Source of the DNA: Microvirga sp052115485
GTDB lineage: Bacteria > Pseudomonadota > Alphaproteobacteria > Rhizobiales > Beijerinckiaceae
DNA: 64,000 nucleotides
NCBI RefSeq assembly: GCF_052115485.1
Contig: NZ_JBFRGU010000002.1
Coordinates: 310,001 to 374,000 of the forward strand
Direction of reading: 5' to 3'
In this document: one piece after another, positions 9,130 to 18,886 of the stretch
Numbering within the stretch: position 1 is the stretch's first letter
Layout of the letters: each line of letters starts with the position of its first letter
Position numbers and translations under genes: made by a program
Notes under the pieces: generated by a model
The model's database searches: none
What the model was told of the DNA's origin: nothing
What the model saw: the letters and a program-made list of their open reading frames with translations, nothing else

Positions 9130-11247
9130 ATGTCCTTGCGTCCCTCCCTTCTCGATCCGCTTTTCGCGCCCGCAACGACCCTGCCGGGCGTCGGCCCCAA
9201 GATCGCGCCCCTCCTCGACCGTCTCCTAGGCGAACCGGGGCGTATGACGCGGGTTCTGGATCTGCTTTTTCACGTGCCGAGCGGTGGAATCGCCCGGGAT
9301 ATCAAGGGTTCCATTGCCGATGCGCCCATCGGCGAACCGGTTACGCTTGCCATCACGGTGGCAGCGCATCGCCCCACCCCACCCGGCCGCCGCGGTCCTT
9401 ATCGCATCGTGGTGGAGGATGAGACCGGGGATGTGGTGCTGGTTTTTTTCAACGGCCAGAAGCCGAGGCTTGAAAAGCTCCTGCCGGTCGGAGAGCGGCG
9501 ATTCGTTTCCGGCAAGATCGAGATGTGGGACGGCGTCCGCCAGATGGTCCATCCGGACCGCATTCTGGACGAGCGGAGCATCGCCACGCTTCCCGCCGTC
9601 GAGGCCGTCTATGGCCTGACCGAGGGACTCTCGTCCCGCATGGTCGGGCGCTACGTGGGCGGTGCGCTCGAAAAGGTGCCGGTGCTGCCCGAATGGCAGG
9701 ACGCCACCTGGCTGGATAAAAACCGCTTTCCGCCCTTCCGGGAGGCACTCAATGCGCTGCACAAGCCGGAGCATGCTTCTCAGTTGTCTGAAGAGGCGCT
9801 CGCCAAGTCCCCGCATCGCTGCCGCCTCGCCTATGATGAACTCCTCGCTTCGCAACTGGCGCTAGCCCTCGTGCGAAGCCGCATGCGCCGCCTGCCGGGG
9901 CGGGTGAATGCAGGCGATGGCAGCCTCGTTACGCGGATCGAGAAGGCGCTTCCCTTCGGCTTGACCGGCTCGCAAGCCAAGGCTGTCGTCGATATCCGGC
10001 ACGATCTTGTCGCCGACAAAAGAATGCTGCGCCTGCTCCAAGGCGATGTGGGCTCCGGCAAGACCGTGGTGGGACTTCTCTCCATGGCGAGTGCCATCGA
10101 AGCCGGACGACAGGCTGTCCTGATGGCGCCGACCGAGATTCTGGCACGGCAGCATTTCGAGCGCATTGCGCCGCTTGCGCGCGAAGTCGGTCTAAATATC
10201 GCCCTCCTCACCGGACGCGACAAAGGTGCTGGACGCAAGCAGACGCTCGGGGGACTGGCTGACGGCAGCATTCACATCGCCGTCGGCACTCATGCGTTGT
10301 TTCAGGAAGACGTGGCTTTTCACGATCTCGGCCTTGCCGTCGTCGATGAGCAGCATCGTTTCGGCGTGCACCAGCGCCTCGCCTTGGGCGCTAAAGGCGC
10401 GGCGGTCGATATTCTGGTCATGACCGCGACACCGATTCCGCGAACGCTCGCCCTCACCTATTTCGGCGACATGGACGTCTCGGTCCTCTATGAGAAGCCG
10501 GCGGGGCGTAAGCCGATTTCCACCAAACTCATCTCCATCGAGCGGCTCGATGAGGTGATCGGTGCGATCGGGCGCTCCATCGAGCACGGCGACCGCGTCT
10601 ATTGGGTCTGCCCGCTCGTCGGCGAATCTGAGACCGTCGATCTCGCCGCAGCCGAGGAGCGTTTCGAGCAGTTGCGCCAGGTCTTCGGCGATCAGGTCGG
10701 ACTCGTCCATGGCAAGATGGCGGGCCGCGATAAGGACGCCGCCATGGAGGCTTTTTCCACCGGGAAGACGAAGATTCTCGTCTCCACGACCGTGATCGAA
10801 GTCGGCGTCGACGTACCGGAAGCGACCGTGATGGTGATCGAGCACGCGGAGCGCTTCGGCTTGGCGCAGCTCCATCAGTTGCGTGGTCGGATCGGTCGGG
10901 GGTCGCGCGCCTCGACCTGTCTTCTCGTCTACAAGGGTCCACTCGGACAAACCGCGCAGGCCCGGCTCGAAATGATGCGCCAGACCGAGGACGGCTTCAA
11001 AATCGCGGAAGAGGATCTGCGTCTGCGCGGCGAAGGCGAAATCCTCGGCACCCGGCAATCAGGTTTGCCCGCTTTCAAACTCGCGCGCCCTGAGATCGAC
11101 GGGGAGCTTCTGGTAACGGCTCGGGATGACGCGCGTCTTGTCGTGGAACGCGACCCGGAACTGACATCCGAGCGTGGGCAGGCACTGCGTGTGCTGCTTT
11201 ATCTTTTTGAGCGAGACGCGGCGATCCGGCTTTTGCGGGCCGGCTAA
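9130..11247 (+). CDS. recG: ATP-dependent DNA helicase RecG
   Basis: 705 residues from the ATG at 9130 (M-S-L-R-P-S); the longer open frame from 9061 adds an unlikely basic N-terminus. RecG remodels stalled forks and branched recombination intermediates. The wedge/OB-fold domain occupies the first third, with P-G-V-G-P-K early on. Walker A is G-D-V-G-S-G-K-T near residue 305, the DEQH box is near 405, and motif VI is L-R-G-R-I-G-R-G near 590. The protein is full length and intact. Confidence 0.97.
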   Translation: MSLRPSLLDPLFAPATTLPGVGPKIAPLLDRLLGEPGRMTRVLDLLFHVPSGGIARDIKGSIADAPIGEPVTLAITVAAHRPTPPGRRGPYRIVVEDETGDVVLVFFNGQKPRLEKLLPVGERRFVSGKIEMWDGVRQMVHPDRILDERSIATLPAVEAVYGLTEGLSSRMVGRYVGGALEKVPVLPEWQDATWLDKNRFPPFREALNALHKPEHASQLSEEALAKSPHRCRLAYDELLASQLALALVRSRMRRLPGRVNAGDGSLVTRIEKALPFGLTGSQAKAVVDIRHDLVADKRMLRLLQGDVGSGKTVVGLLSMASAIEAGRQAVLMAPTEILARQHFERIAPLAREVGLNIALLTGRDKGAGRKQTLGGLADGSIHIAVGTHALFQEDVAFHDLGLAVVDEQHRFGVHQRLALGAKGAAVDILVMTATPIPRTLALTYFGDMDVSVLYEKPAGRKPISTKLISIERLDEVIGAIGRSIEHGDRVYWVCPLVGESETVDLAAAEERFEQLRQVFGDQVGLVHGKMAGRDKDAAMEAFSTGKTKILVSTTVIEVGVDVPEATVMVIEHAERFGLAQLHQLRGRIGRGSRASTCLLVYKGPLGQTAQARLEMMRQTEDGFKIAEEDLRLRGEGEILGTRQSGLPAFKLARPEIDGELLVTARDDARLVVERDPELTSERGQALRVLLYLFERDAAIRLLRAG

Positions 11248-11307
11248 GCAGAAGTCGCAAAAGTGAGAATTTATTAGTAGCGACTCGCACGCTCCTCACA
11301 GCCTCAC

Positions 11308-11399
11308 CCTGAGGAGGCGCGTAGCGCCGTCTCGAAGGGCGAGGCGTCTCCAGTGCCCACTGGACCCTCCTTCGAGACGCGGCTTTGCCGCTCCTCAGG
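11308..11399. repeat. Intergenic palindromic repeat element, type A
   Basis: A long imperfect inverted repeat. The outer arms begin CCTGAGGAG and end CTCCTCAGG, inner arms pair CTCGAAGGG with CCTTCGAG, and a small perfect hairpin (CCAGT-GCCC-ACTGG) forms the tip at 11350-11363. This is the shape of the dispersed palindromic elements common between genes of Hyphomicrobiales. It lies between the convergent recG and glmS genes. Confidence 0.8.
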
Positions 11400-11424
11400 A
11401 TAAGGTCAGTGTTTTGCCGAGAAG

Positions 11425-11519
11425 TGTCATTCCCGGCCGGAGCGGAGGGGAAGGGAATCCATAGCGCCGCGCTTGATCGTGGATCCCTTTCCCTCGCCTT
11501 CGGTTCGCCGGGGATGACA
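11425..11519. repeat. Intergenic palindromic repeat element, type B
   Basis: A second imperfect inverted repeat follows 25 bases after the first. Its outer arms are TGTCATTCCCGG and CCGGGGATGACA, and its inner arms are GGGAATCCA and TGGATCCC. The TCATTCC...GGAATGA type of arm recurs in the shorter element at 39759-39798. No gene occupies the gap between recG and glmS, and these two elements fill most of it. Confidence 0.8.
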
Positions 11520-11612
11520 CCGCGCGGCTCATCGCTCCTCAGATGAGGGTTGAGGTCCTCAAAACGAGAGTTGATGGAGCCGTAGCTCGGTCGGAGACGA
11601 CACAAGCCGCCC

Positions 11613-13439
11613 CTACTCCACGGTCACCGATTTCGCCAGATTGCGCGGCTGATCCACGTCCTTCCCCATGAAGACCGCCGTATGATAGGCGAGCAACTGG
11701 ATCGGGATCGAATGCACGAGGGGCGCGACCAGGGGATGGGCCATCGGCATCACGATGGTTGCCAAGGTCTCAAGGCCCGTTTCCAGCGCGCCCTTCTCAT
11801 CGGTGACGAGAACGATGCGGCCTCCGCGCGCGGCGACCTCCTGCATGTTCGAGACGGTCTTTTCGAATACCGCATCATGAGGCGCGATGACGATGACCGG
11901 GAGCGTTTCGTCGATGAGAGCGATGGGGCCGTGTTTCAGTTCTCCGGCCGCGTAGCCTTCCGCGTGGATGTAGGAGATTTCTTTGAGCTTCAGCGCCCCT
12001 TCCAACGCCAGCGGGTAGGACGTTCCGCGACCGAGATAGAGCACGTCCTTAGCCTTCGCGAGATCGCGGCTCAAAACCTCGATTTGCGCCTCGCGCTTGA
12101 TCGCTTCGCTCATGAGACCGGGGACGCCGATGAGCGCGCCGATCAGGTCGCGCTCTTCCTCCGGCAAAACGGTTCCCCGCGCGCGCCCGGCCGCGATGGC
12201 AAGGCACAGCAACACCGCCAATTGGCAGGTAAAAGCCTTCGTCGATGCGACACCGACCTCGACGCCGGCGAGCGTCGGTGCGACGACCGAACTTTCCCGC
12301 GCCATGGTGGAGGATGGCACATTCACCACGGACAGCACGTGCTGCCCTTGCTCTTTCGCGTAGCGCAAGGAAGCGAGCGTGTCCGCCGTCTCGCCCGATT
12401 GGGACACGAAGAGCGACAGACCACCCGCATCGAGGGGAGCTTCGCGATACCGAAACTCCGACGCGACGTCGATCTCGACAGGAATGCGCGCCAGACGCTC
12501 GAACCAGTATTTCGCAATCAGCCCGGCCAGGTAGGCCGTCCCGCAAGCTGAAATCGAGATGCGTTGCAAATTCTTGAAATCGAACGGAAGCGCGAAGGGA
12601 AGCTCGACCCGCCCGGCGGCGAAATTCACGTAATGCGCGAGCGTGCGACCGACGACCTCGGGCTGCTCGTGAATCTCTTTCGACATGAAGTGACGGTGAT
12701 TGCCTTTATCGGCAACGAAAGCACTGGTGACGATCTTGTTGCGCGCCCGTTGAACACGCTGGCCGGATGCATCATGGATCTCGACGCTATGGCGGCTCAG
12801 AATCGCCCAGTCGCCATCTTCAAGATAGCTGACTTCATCCGTGAAGGGCGCAAGCGCCAGGGCGTCGGAACCAAGATAGGACTCGCCCACACCGTGACCG
12901 ATAGCGAGCGGCGCGCCATGCCGCGCGCCCACCAGAAGGTCGTCCTCGCCGCTGAACAGAAAGCCGAGCGCAAACGCCCCGCGCAGACGCGGCAGGGTGA
13001 CAGCGACAGCCTCGATGGGCCCGCGCCCCTGATGCATCTCATAAGTCACGAGTTGCGCCACGACCTCCGTGTCGGTCTCGGTCTCGAAGCGAATACCCTT
13101 TGCCTCCAGACCGGTTTTCAACTCGCGGAAATTCTCGATGATGCCGTTGTGAACAACCGCGACTTTATCTGTCGAATGAGGATGCGCGTTCGTCTCATTC
13201 GGCTTGCCGTGAGTCGCCCAGCGGGTATGGCCAATGCCGATGTTGCCGGACAAAGGAGACTGGGAGAGCTTCTGCTCCAGGTTCCGAAGCTTTCCTTCGG
13301 CCCTGCGACGTTCGATCTTATCGTTCTCGAGAGTTGCCACACCCGCGGAATCGTAGCCGCGGTATTCCAAGCGTTTGAGGGCATCGACGATTTGGGGTGC
13401 GACCGGGCTTGTTCCCAGAATTCCGACGATACCGCACAT
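11613..13439 (-). CDS. glmS: Glutamine-fructose-6-phosphate aminotransferase
   Basis: 608 residues, the normal length. GlmS makes glucosamine-6-phosphate from fructose-6-phosphate and glutamine, the first step towards UDP-GlcNAc. The N-terminal nucleophile Cys follows Met directly (M-C-G-I-V-G-I-L-G). The glutaminase domain has G-H-T-R-W-A-T-H-G near residues 71-79. Two SIS sugar-isomerase domains follow, with S-Q-S-G-E-T-A-D-T near 350. The C-terminus ends L-A-K-S-V-T-V-E as in other GlmS proteins. It is the second gene of a glmU-glmS pair. No glmS ribozyme is recognisable in the 136-base gap upstream, as expected outside Firmicutes. Confidence 0.98.
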   Translation of the reverse strand: MCGIVGILGTSPVAPQIVDALKRLEYRGYDSAGVATLENDKIERRRAEGKLRNLEQKLSQSPLSGNIGIGHTRWATHGKPNETNAHPHSTDKVAVVHNGIIENFRELKTGLEAKGIRFETETDTEVVAQLVTYEMHQGRGPIEAVAVTLPRLRGAFALGFLFSGEDDLLVGARHGAPLAIGHGVGESYLGSDALALAPFTDEVSYLEDGDWAILSRHSVEIHDASGQRVQRARNKIVTSAFVADKGNHRHFMSKEIHEQPEVVGRTLAHYVNFAAGRVELPFALPFDFKNLQRISISACGTAYLAGLIAKYWFERLARIPVEIDVASEFRYREAPLDAGGLSLFVSQSGETADTLASLRYAKEQGQHVLSVVNVPSSTMARESSVVAPTLAGVEVGVASTKAFTCQLAVLLCLAIAAGRARGTVLPEEERDLIGALIGVPGLMSEAIKREAQIEVLSRDLAKAKDVLYLGRGTSYPLALEGALKLKEISYIHAEGYAAGELKHGPIALIDETLPVIVIAPHDAVFEKTVSNMQEVAARGGRIVLVTDEKGALETGLETLATIVMPMAHPLVAPLVHSIPIQLLAYHTAVFMGKDVDQPRNLAKSVTVE

Positions 13440-13575
13440 ATTTAGCCCTATCTCTTGAGATTTTTATCAAAGTCACGCTTGTGGTCTTGCTACTGGGGTT
13501 GTCCCTAGACCTCAAATCAACTTGCGTGACGGATTGTTTCGAAGCCCCGTCGCGAAACCAGACGCTTGAAATAGA

Positions 13576-14940
13576 TCACTTGCGCTTGGCGGCGAGAGAT
13601 TTCTCGCGGAAGGCCTTAGCCCATTCTTCCTTGACGACCTGCCGCCCGCGACCAAGCGCGAGCGCATCCTCGGGCACATCCTCCGTGATGACGGAGCCCG
13701 AGCCGATAAAAGCGCCCTTGCCGATGGTGACGGGAGCGACGAGCGACGAGTTCGAGCCGACGAACGCGCCCTCGCCCACCACCGTCCGATATTTGCCGAA
13801 ACCGTCATAGTTACAGGTGATCGTACCCGCGCCGACATTGACGTCAGCGCCGATGGTCGCGTCTCCAAGATAGGTCAGGTGGCCGACCTTCGCGCCAGGC
13901 CCGAGGTCGGCGTTCTTGATCTCGACGAAATTGCCCACCTTCGCCTTGGGGCCGATGGACGCGCCCGGACGCAGCCGCGAGAAGGGGCCGATGCCCGCCG
14001 CTTTTGAGATCTTGGCACCTTCCAGATGGCTGAAGCTGTGAATCACGGCATGATCCTCGGCGACAACGCCGCGACCGAACACCACGTGAGGCTCGACGAC
14101 GACGTCCCGTCCGAGCTTCGTGTCGTAGCTGAAGAAAACCGTTTCAGGAGCAACGAGCGTGACGCCGGACATCATCGCGGCCCGGCGAAGGCGCTCTTGC
14201 ATCATCCGCTCTGCCTGCGCGAGCTGGACGCGGTCGTTGACGCCGTGAATCTCCTCCTCGGGAACCACCGCGATAACGGCCCTCTCACAGAGAGTCTGGG
14301 CAATGGCGACGACGTCGGTCAGGTAATATTCGCCCTTGGCGTTCTTGTTATCCAGCTTGTCGAGCAGGGTCAGAGCTATATCGCCTCGGATCGCCATCAG
14401 CCCGCCGTTGCAGAGGGTGATATTGCGCTCCTCCTCCGATGCGTCGCGGTGTTCGCGAATGTCGAGAAGCCGGTCGTCCGACATGAGGAAGCGGCCATAG
14501 CCGGTCGGGTCTTTCGCCTCGAAGCCGAGAGCGACGATGGCCGCACCTTCCGCCAGAGGTGCACGAAGCTTCATGAAAGTCTCGACCGTGACGAGCGGCG
14601 TATCCGCGAAGGCGACGATCACATCATCGAGCCCACGCGCCAGGGCGCTTCTCGCACTCAAGACGGCATGACCGGTTCCGAGACGCTCCCGCTGGGTAAA
14701 GATTTCGGCATCGGGAAGCGCGGCGCCGATCTCTTTCGCCACATCGTCGCGGTCCGGCCCGATGACGACCGCGACCCTGTCGGCGCCAGCTTGACTCACG
14801 GCCGCAAGCGCATGGCCGAGCATCGAACGCCCGGCGACTTGATGCAGGACCTTCGGGATATCGGATTTCATCCGGGTACCCTCGCCTGCGGCAAGGACGA
14901 CGGCGAGGCAGCTTCGAGATGAGCGAGCGGCTGAGTTCAT
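13576..14940 (-). CDS. glmU: Bifunctional GlmU (GlcNAc-1-P uridyltransferase / GlcN-1-P acetyltransferase)
   Basis: 454 residues, full length. GlmU acetylates glucosamine-1-phosphate and then couples it to UTP, giving UDP-GlcNAc for peptidoglycan and lipid A. The N-terminal pyrophosphorylase domain opens with L-A-A-G-E-G-T-R-M-K-S. The C-terminal half is a left-handed hexapeptide beta-helix with repeats from about residue 255. The segment K-V-G-H-L-T-Y-L-G-D-A carries the catalytic His of the acetyltransferase. Its partner glmS follows downstream on the same strand, so the two steps from fructose-6-P to UDP-GlcNAc are encoded together. Confidence 0.98.
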   Translation of the reverse strand: MNSAARSSRSCLAVVLAAGEGTRMKSDIPKVLHQVAGRSMLGHALAAVSQAGADRVAVVIGPDRDDVAKEIGAALPDAEIFTQRERLGTGHAVLSARSALARGLDDVIVAFADTPLVTVETFMKLRAPLAEGAAIVALGFEAKDPTGYGRFLMSDDRLLDIREHRDASEEERNITLCNGGLMAIRGDIALTLLDKLDNKNAKGEYYLTDVVAIAQTLCERAVIAVVPEEEIHGVNDRVQLAQAERMMQERLRRAAMMSGVTLVAPETVFFSYDTKLGRDVVVEPHVVFGRGVVAEDHAVIHSFSHLEGAKISKAAGIGPFSRLRPGASIGPKAKVGNFVEIKNADLGPGAKVGHLTYLGDATIGADVNVGAGTITCNYDGFGKYRTVVGEGAFVGSNSSLVAPVTIGKGAFIGSGSVITEDVPEDALALGRGRQVVKEEWAKAFREKSLAAKRK

Positions 14941-15119
14941 GCGGTTTCGTTCCCATGGGGATCGCAGCAGCTATCCCAGACCGAGGCATTCACGCAATAT
15001 GTGTAGAATATTTACTTAAGATGCTGAGCTGGCCATTCATCTAGCGATAAGAAAGACTAAACTATAATAAGGGACATTCACTCCCGCCAATCGTATCACA
15101 ATAACATAAGAGCACTGCC

Positions 15120-16700
15120 GTGCCGCTTCGACCGGACTTGCCCCGCACCTTTTCTCCAAGCCGACGCGATGTGCTGGCCTATGCTGGCGTCTCTCTGGCC
15201 GGACTGGCTTTGACCTCGAATGCGGTTGCCCAAAATCAAACGCCGCAAGCCTTTATTCAGGCGCGCTTGGGTGACGGGCAGCGTTTCGACGCGACGGCCG
15301 TCATCGATATTGCGAGGCAATTGGCGAAGAAGCCGTTCGTCGCACCGCCCAATGACCTGCCGGACGCGTTCTCGAATCTCACCTACGACCAATACATCGC
15401 CATCAAGACGAAGCAGCCTTTCCAGATCTGGGCCGGCGACAGCCGCGGCATTATTGTCGAGCCGCTGCATCGTGGATTCGTCTTCACGAACGCGGTCGAT
15501 CTCTATCTGATCGAAGACGGCGCGAGTCGTCGCGTGGGCTACGACGCCTCGCGGTACGATTTCAATGGCGTCAACGCGCCGAACAACCTTGGGGATATCG
15601 GCTTCTCAGGGTTCCGCCTTTTGGCAAATCCGGGAGACGGGCCGTCCTACGATTTCGCGATCATTCAGGGTGCGACCTTCTTCCGCGCCCTCGCCAAAGG
15701 CCAGAACTTCGGCGCCATGGCGAGAGCGCTGACCCTGAAGCCAGCCGAAGCGCGCGGAGAGGAATTCCCCTTCTTCCGGGCTTTCTGGCTCGAACGCCCA
15801 GCCCCCGGAAGCAACAGCATTACCATTCACGGCGTCATCGATTCCGAATCGACGACCGGCGCGGTCCGTATGACCTTCCGCCCCGGCGACATGACGATCG
15901 TCGATGTGGAGACTTCGCTCTTCCCGCGTGTGAATCTCGAACACGTGGGTCTCGGCGGGATCGGCTCGACCTATTTCTTTGGCCCGAACGACCGTCGCAA
16001 CATCGACGACATTCGCCCGGCTGTCTACGAATCGACGGGCCTCCAGATCTTCAACGGCAAGGGCGAATGGCTCTGGCGGCCTCTGCACAATCCCGAAACG
16101 TTACAGATCTCGGCATTCGTGGACAAATCGCCCAAGGGGTTCGGCCTGGTCCAGCGCGAGCGCTCCTACGAGACGTTCCAGGACGACGACCAGCATTTCG
16201 AGCGCCGCCCGAGCGTCTGGATCGAGCCCTTGGGCGATTGGGCCGACGGAAGCGTGCAGCTTCTCGAGATTCCGACCGATTCCGAAATCAACGACAACAT
16301 CCTGACCTATTGGCGACCCAAGGCGGCCATGGCCGCCGGCTCTGAGGTCTCATTCGCCTACCGCCAATATTGGTGCTGGACCCCGCCGGAGCGCCCACCG
16401 CTCGCAACCGTGATCGCGACGAGAACTGGCCAAGGACGTTCCGGCCGCCGCCGCCGTTTTATCGTCGATTTTGCAGGCGATAGTCTCTTGGGCATCCCTG
16501 CCGGGGATCTCAAAGCCGTCTTGAATGTCGGACCTGGCTCGTTTCAGAATCTGAAGCTGTGGGCATATCCGGAGAGAAAGACGGCACGCGTCGCTTTTGA
16601 GCTTGACCCCGGCAACGAAAACGCGTGTGAAATGCGGCTTATCCTTGAGGCTGACGGGAAGCAGATTAGCGAGACATGGCTCTATCGTTGGACACCGTAA
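15120..16700 (+). CDS. Periplasmic glucan biosynthesis protein (OpgG/OpgD family), Tat-exported
   Basis: 526 residues, beginning with GTG. The N-terminus carries a twin-arginine signal (S-R-R-D-V-L-A-Y-A-G followed by a hydrophobic core and A-V-A-Q). The mature protein matches the MdoG family, which shapes the linear beta-glucan backbone in the periplasm. The Tat signal makes it resemble OpgD more than OpgG of enterobacteria, so the exact symbol is left open. The first ATG-like alternatives would remove the signal. The stop overlaps the start of the glucosyltransferase gene by 25 bases, a tight operon. Confidence 0.9.
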   Translation: MPLRPDLPRTFSPSRRDVLAYAGVSLAGLALTSNAVAQNQTPQAFIQARLGDGQRFDATAVIDIARQLAKKPFVAPPNDLPDAFSNLTYDQYIAIKTKQPFQIWAGDSRGIIVEPLHRGFVFTNAVDLYLIEDGASRRVGYDASRYDFNGVNAPNNLGDIGFSGFRLLANPGDGPSYDFAIIQGATFFRALAKGQNFGAMARALTLKPAEARGEEFPFFRAFWLERPAPGSNSITIHGVIDSESTTGAVRMTFRPGDMTIVDVETSLFPRVNLEHVGLGGIGSTYFFGPNDRRNIDDIRPAVYESTGLQIFNGKGEWLWRPLHNPETLQISAFVDKSPKGFGLVQRERSYETFQDDDQHFERRPSVWIEPLGDWADGSVQLLEIPTDSEINDNILTYWRPKAAMAAGSEVSFAYRQYWCWTPPERPPLATVIATRTGQGRSGRRRRFIVDFAGDSLLGIPAGDLKAVLNVGPGSFQNLKLWAYPERKTARVAFELDPGNENACEMRLILEADGKQISETWLYRWTP

Positions 16701-18856
16701 GTCCCGATGCGGATTCAACCGCCACCGCGCGGTTCGGGGCTTCCATGCCACCTGAAAGCCGTCTCCACATGCCGACCCAGTCGCTTTGGCGATGGTCGGC
16801 ATCCGAGGAGCGCAAGTTTGTCGTTCAGCATAGCAAACCTTTGCTCGCGCGGCTTTTCGTCTTCGGCGGTGCGCTCGCTCTGACCGCCTATGGCACCTAC
16901 GAGATGTATCAGGTTGTGGCGGTGAGCCGCACCACGATCCTCCAGTGGGTTCTCGTCGCGCTGTTCACCGTCAACTTCTCTTGGATTGCGCTGGCATTCA
17001 CGAGCGCTCTTCTGGGCTTTTTCGTTCTGCTCAATCGTCCGGAACTGCCGGCCTTCCCGAAGGCGCTGAAGAGCCGCACAGCCATCGTGATGCCAGTCTA
17101 CAACGAACAGACCGCACGCACTTATGCGGCCCTCGAGGCCATTTTCGAATCCGTCGAGGCGACAGGCCTCGGGGCGAATTTCGACTATTTCATCCTCTCC
17201 GACACCACGAACGCCGACGCCTGGGTTGCCGAGGAGCGCGCTTTTCTGGCCCTGCGCGAGCGGATGGCGCCGAATGCGAACCTCTATTACCGGCATCGGC
17301 CCAAGAACTATCACCGGAAGGCGGGCAACATCGCCGATTTCGTTTCGCGGTGGGGCGGGCATTACGAGCAGATGCTCGTTCTCGACGCGGATTCGCTCAT
17401 GACCGGCGAGTGCATCGTGCGCCTCGCTGGCGCGATGGAAGACGACCCTGATGCGGGCATCATTCAGAGTCTTCCGCTCATCATCAATCGCAACACGCTC
17501 TTCGCGCGCCTTCAGCAATTCGCGGCCCGCGTAACGGGGCCGGTGATCGCGACAGGGCTCTCGGCCTGGATGGGCCGTGACGGCAACTATTGGGGCCACA
17601 ACGCCATCATCCGGACGAAGGCGTTCGCAGCTCACGGCGGATTGCCGGACTTGAGAGGTAAGCCTCCTCTCGGCGGACACATCCTCAGCCACGATTTCGT
17701 CGAGGCCGCGCTGCTTCGACGCGCCGGGTGGACCGTCTACATGCTGCCGGAGCTGGAGGGCTCCTATGAGGAAAGCCCGCCGTCCCTGATCGACCTTGCG
17801 GCGCGCGACCGGCGCTGGTGCCAGGGCAATCTCCAGCACATGCGGGTGATGATGGCGAAGGGGTTGAAAATGCCGACGCGCCAACATTTCGCGACCGGCA
17901 TCATGTCCTACCTCGCCTCCCCGTTCTGGCTGTTCCAGCTGATCGTCGGTATCGCCCTCGTGCTGCAGACGACCTACATCCGGCCGGAATATTTCGCGAA
18001 GGACTTTCGCCTGTTCCCCATCTGGCCGCGCTTCGATCCCGAGCGCGCGCTTACGCTGTTCGCGTTGACGATGGGCATCCTGATCGCTCCGAAGATCTTC
18101 GGCCTGCTCCTGATGCTCCTGCAGAAGGAAAACCGCCGCGCATGCGGCGGCGCGATCAGGCTCGTGGTCTCGACGGTTCTGGAGATCATCCTCGCCGCCC
18201 TCCTCGCGCCCATTCTGATGCTGATCCAATCCGGCTCGGTGTTTCAGATCCTGCTCGGCCGCGATACGGGCTGGCAGCCGCAGCGTCGTGACGACGGCTC
18301 CATCCCGATGAAGGACATCGTGCGTCGGCATCGCTGGCACACGGTGCTGGGCGCTTTCGCCGGCATCTCCGCGTTCCTGATCGCGACGTCCCTGTTTCTC
18401 TGGATGTCGCCGACCATCGTCGGTCTACTCCTCGCCATCCCCCTGTCGTGGCTCAGTGGCCAGCTCGGCGCGGGTCTCGCGCTCAAGAAAATCGGGTTGC
18501 TGATGACGCCTGAGGAGCATACGCCGCCAGCCATCGCGCAGCGGTCGAACGCACTCCAACAAAGCAACGCTGCGTCCGGTTTCGACGACGCTGACGGCCT
18601 GATGGCGCTTTATCGCGATCCCGCTCTTCGTCAGCAGCACATCGAGATGCTGCCGCCGCTGCCGCACCGCAAACGCGGCGACATCGAAACAGACCGCGCT
18701 ATCGCCGAAGCCAAGCTCGTCGATGCCGAGACGATCGAAGACGCCTTGAGCTGGCTCAAGGCGAAAGAAAGAATGGTCGTTCTGCACGACCGTGCCCTGC
18801 TTTCAATGGCAATGAACCTCAAGCCGGCGTTGGCGCAAACCGTTGCCGCTGAATAA
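16676..18856 (+). CDS. opgH: Glucans biosynthesis glucosyltransferase MdoH/OpgH
   Basis: 726 residues. OpgH is the inner-membrane family 2 glycosyltransferase that polymerises UDP-glucose into the backbone of osmoregulated periplasmic glucans. Two hydrophobic helices lie near residues 60-120. The catalytic domain follows, with V-M-P-V-Y-N-E, the L-D-A-D-S metal site near 236 and the R-R-W-C-Q-G-N motif near 380. Further membrane helices lie near 405-620. The start overlaps the upstream glucan gene, so expression is probably coupled. Many rhizobia make cyclic glucans with NdvB instead, so this linear-type pair is informative about the lineage. Confidence 0.95.
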   Translation: MALSLDTVSPDADSTATARFGASMPPESRLHMPTQSLWRWSASEERKFVVQHSKPLLARLFVFGGALALTAYGTYEMYQVVAVSRTTILQWVLVALFTVNFSWIALAFTSALLGFFVLLNRPELPAFPKALKSRTAIVMPVYNEQTARTYAALEAIFESVEATGLGANFDYFILSDTTNADAWVAEERAFLALRERMAPNANLYYRHRPKNYHRKAGNIADFVSRWGGHYEQMLVLDADSLMTGECIVRLAGAMEDDPDAGIIQSLPLIINRNTLFARLQQFAARVTGPVIATGLSAWMGRDGNYWGHNAIIRTKAFAAHGGLPDLRGKPPLGGHILSHDFVEAALLRRAGWTVYMLPELEGSYEESPPSLIDLAARDRRWCQGNLQHMRVMMAKGLKMPTRQHFATGIMSYLASPFWLFQLIVGIALVLQTTYIRPEYFAKDFRLFPIWPRFDPERALTLFALTMGILIAPKIFGLLLMLLQKENRRACGGAIRLVVSTVLEIILAALLAPILMLIQSGSVFQILLGRDTGWQPQRRDDGSIPMKDIVRRHRWHTVLGAFAGISAFLIATSLFLWMSPTIVGLLLAIPLSWLSGQLGAGLALKKIGLLMTPEEHTPPAIAQRSNALQQSNAASGFDDADGLMALYRDPALRQQHIEMLPPLPHRKRGDIETDRAIAEAKLVDAETIEDALSWLKAKERMVVLHDRALLSMAMNLKPALAQTVAAE

Positions 18857-18886
18857 GGTTTGTGCACCCGGCTGGTGGATTTCGGC

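Noticed and set aside
13440..13575. Possible glmS ribozyme upstream of glmS
   Set aside because: No ribozyme core was recognisable, and the element is known from Firmicutes, not alphaproteobacteria.
16715..18340. A 541-residue open frame antisense to opgH
   Set aside because: Opposite-strand shadow of a complete, clearly recognised gene.
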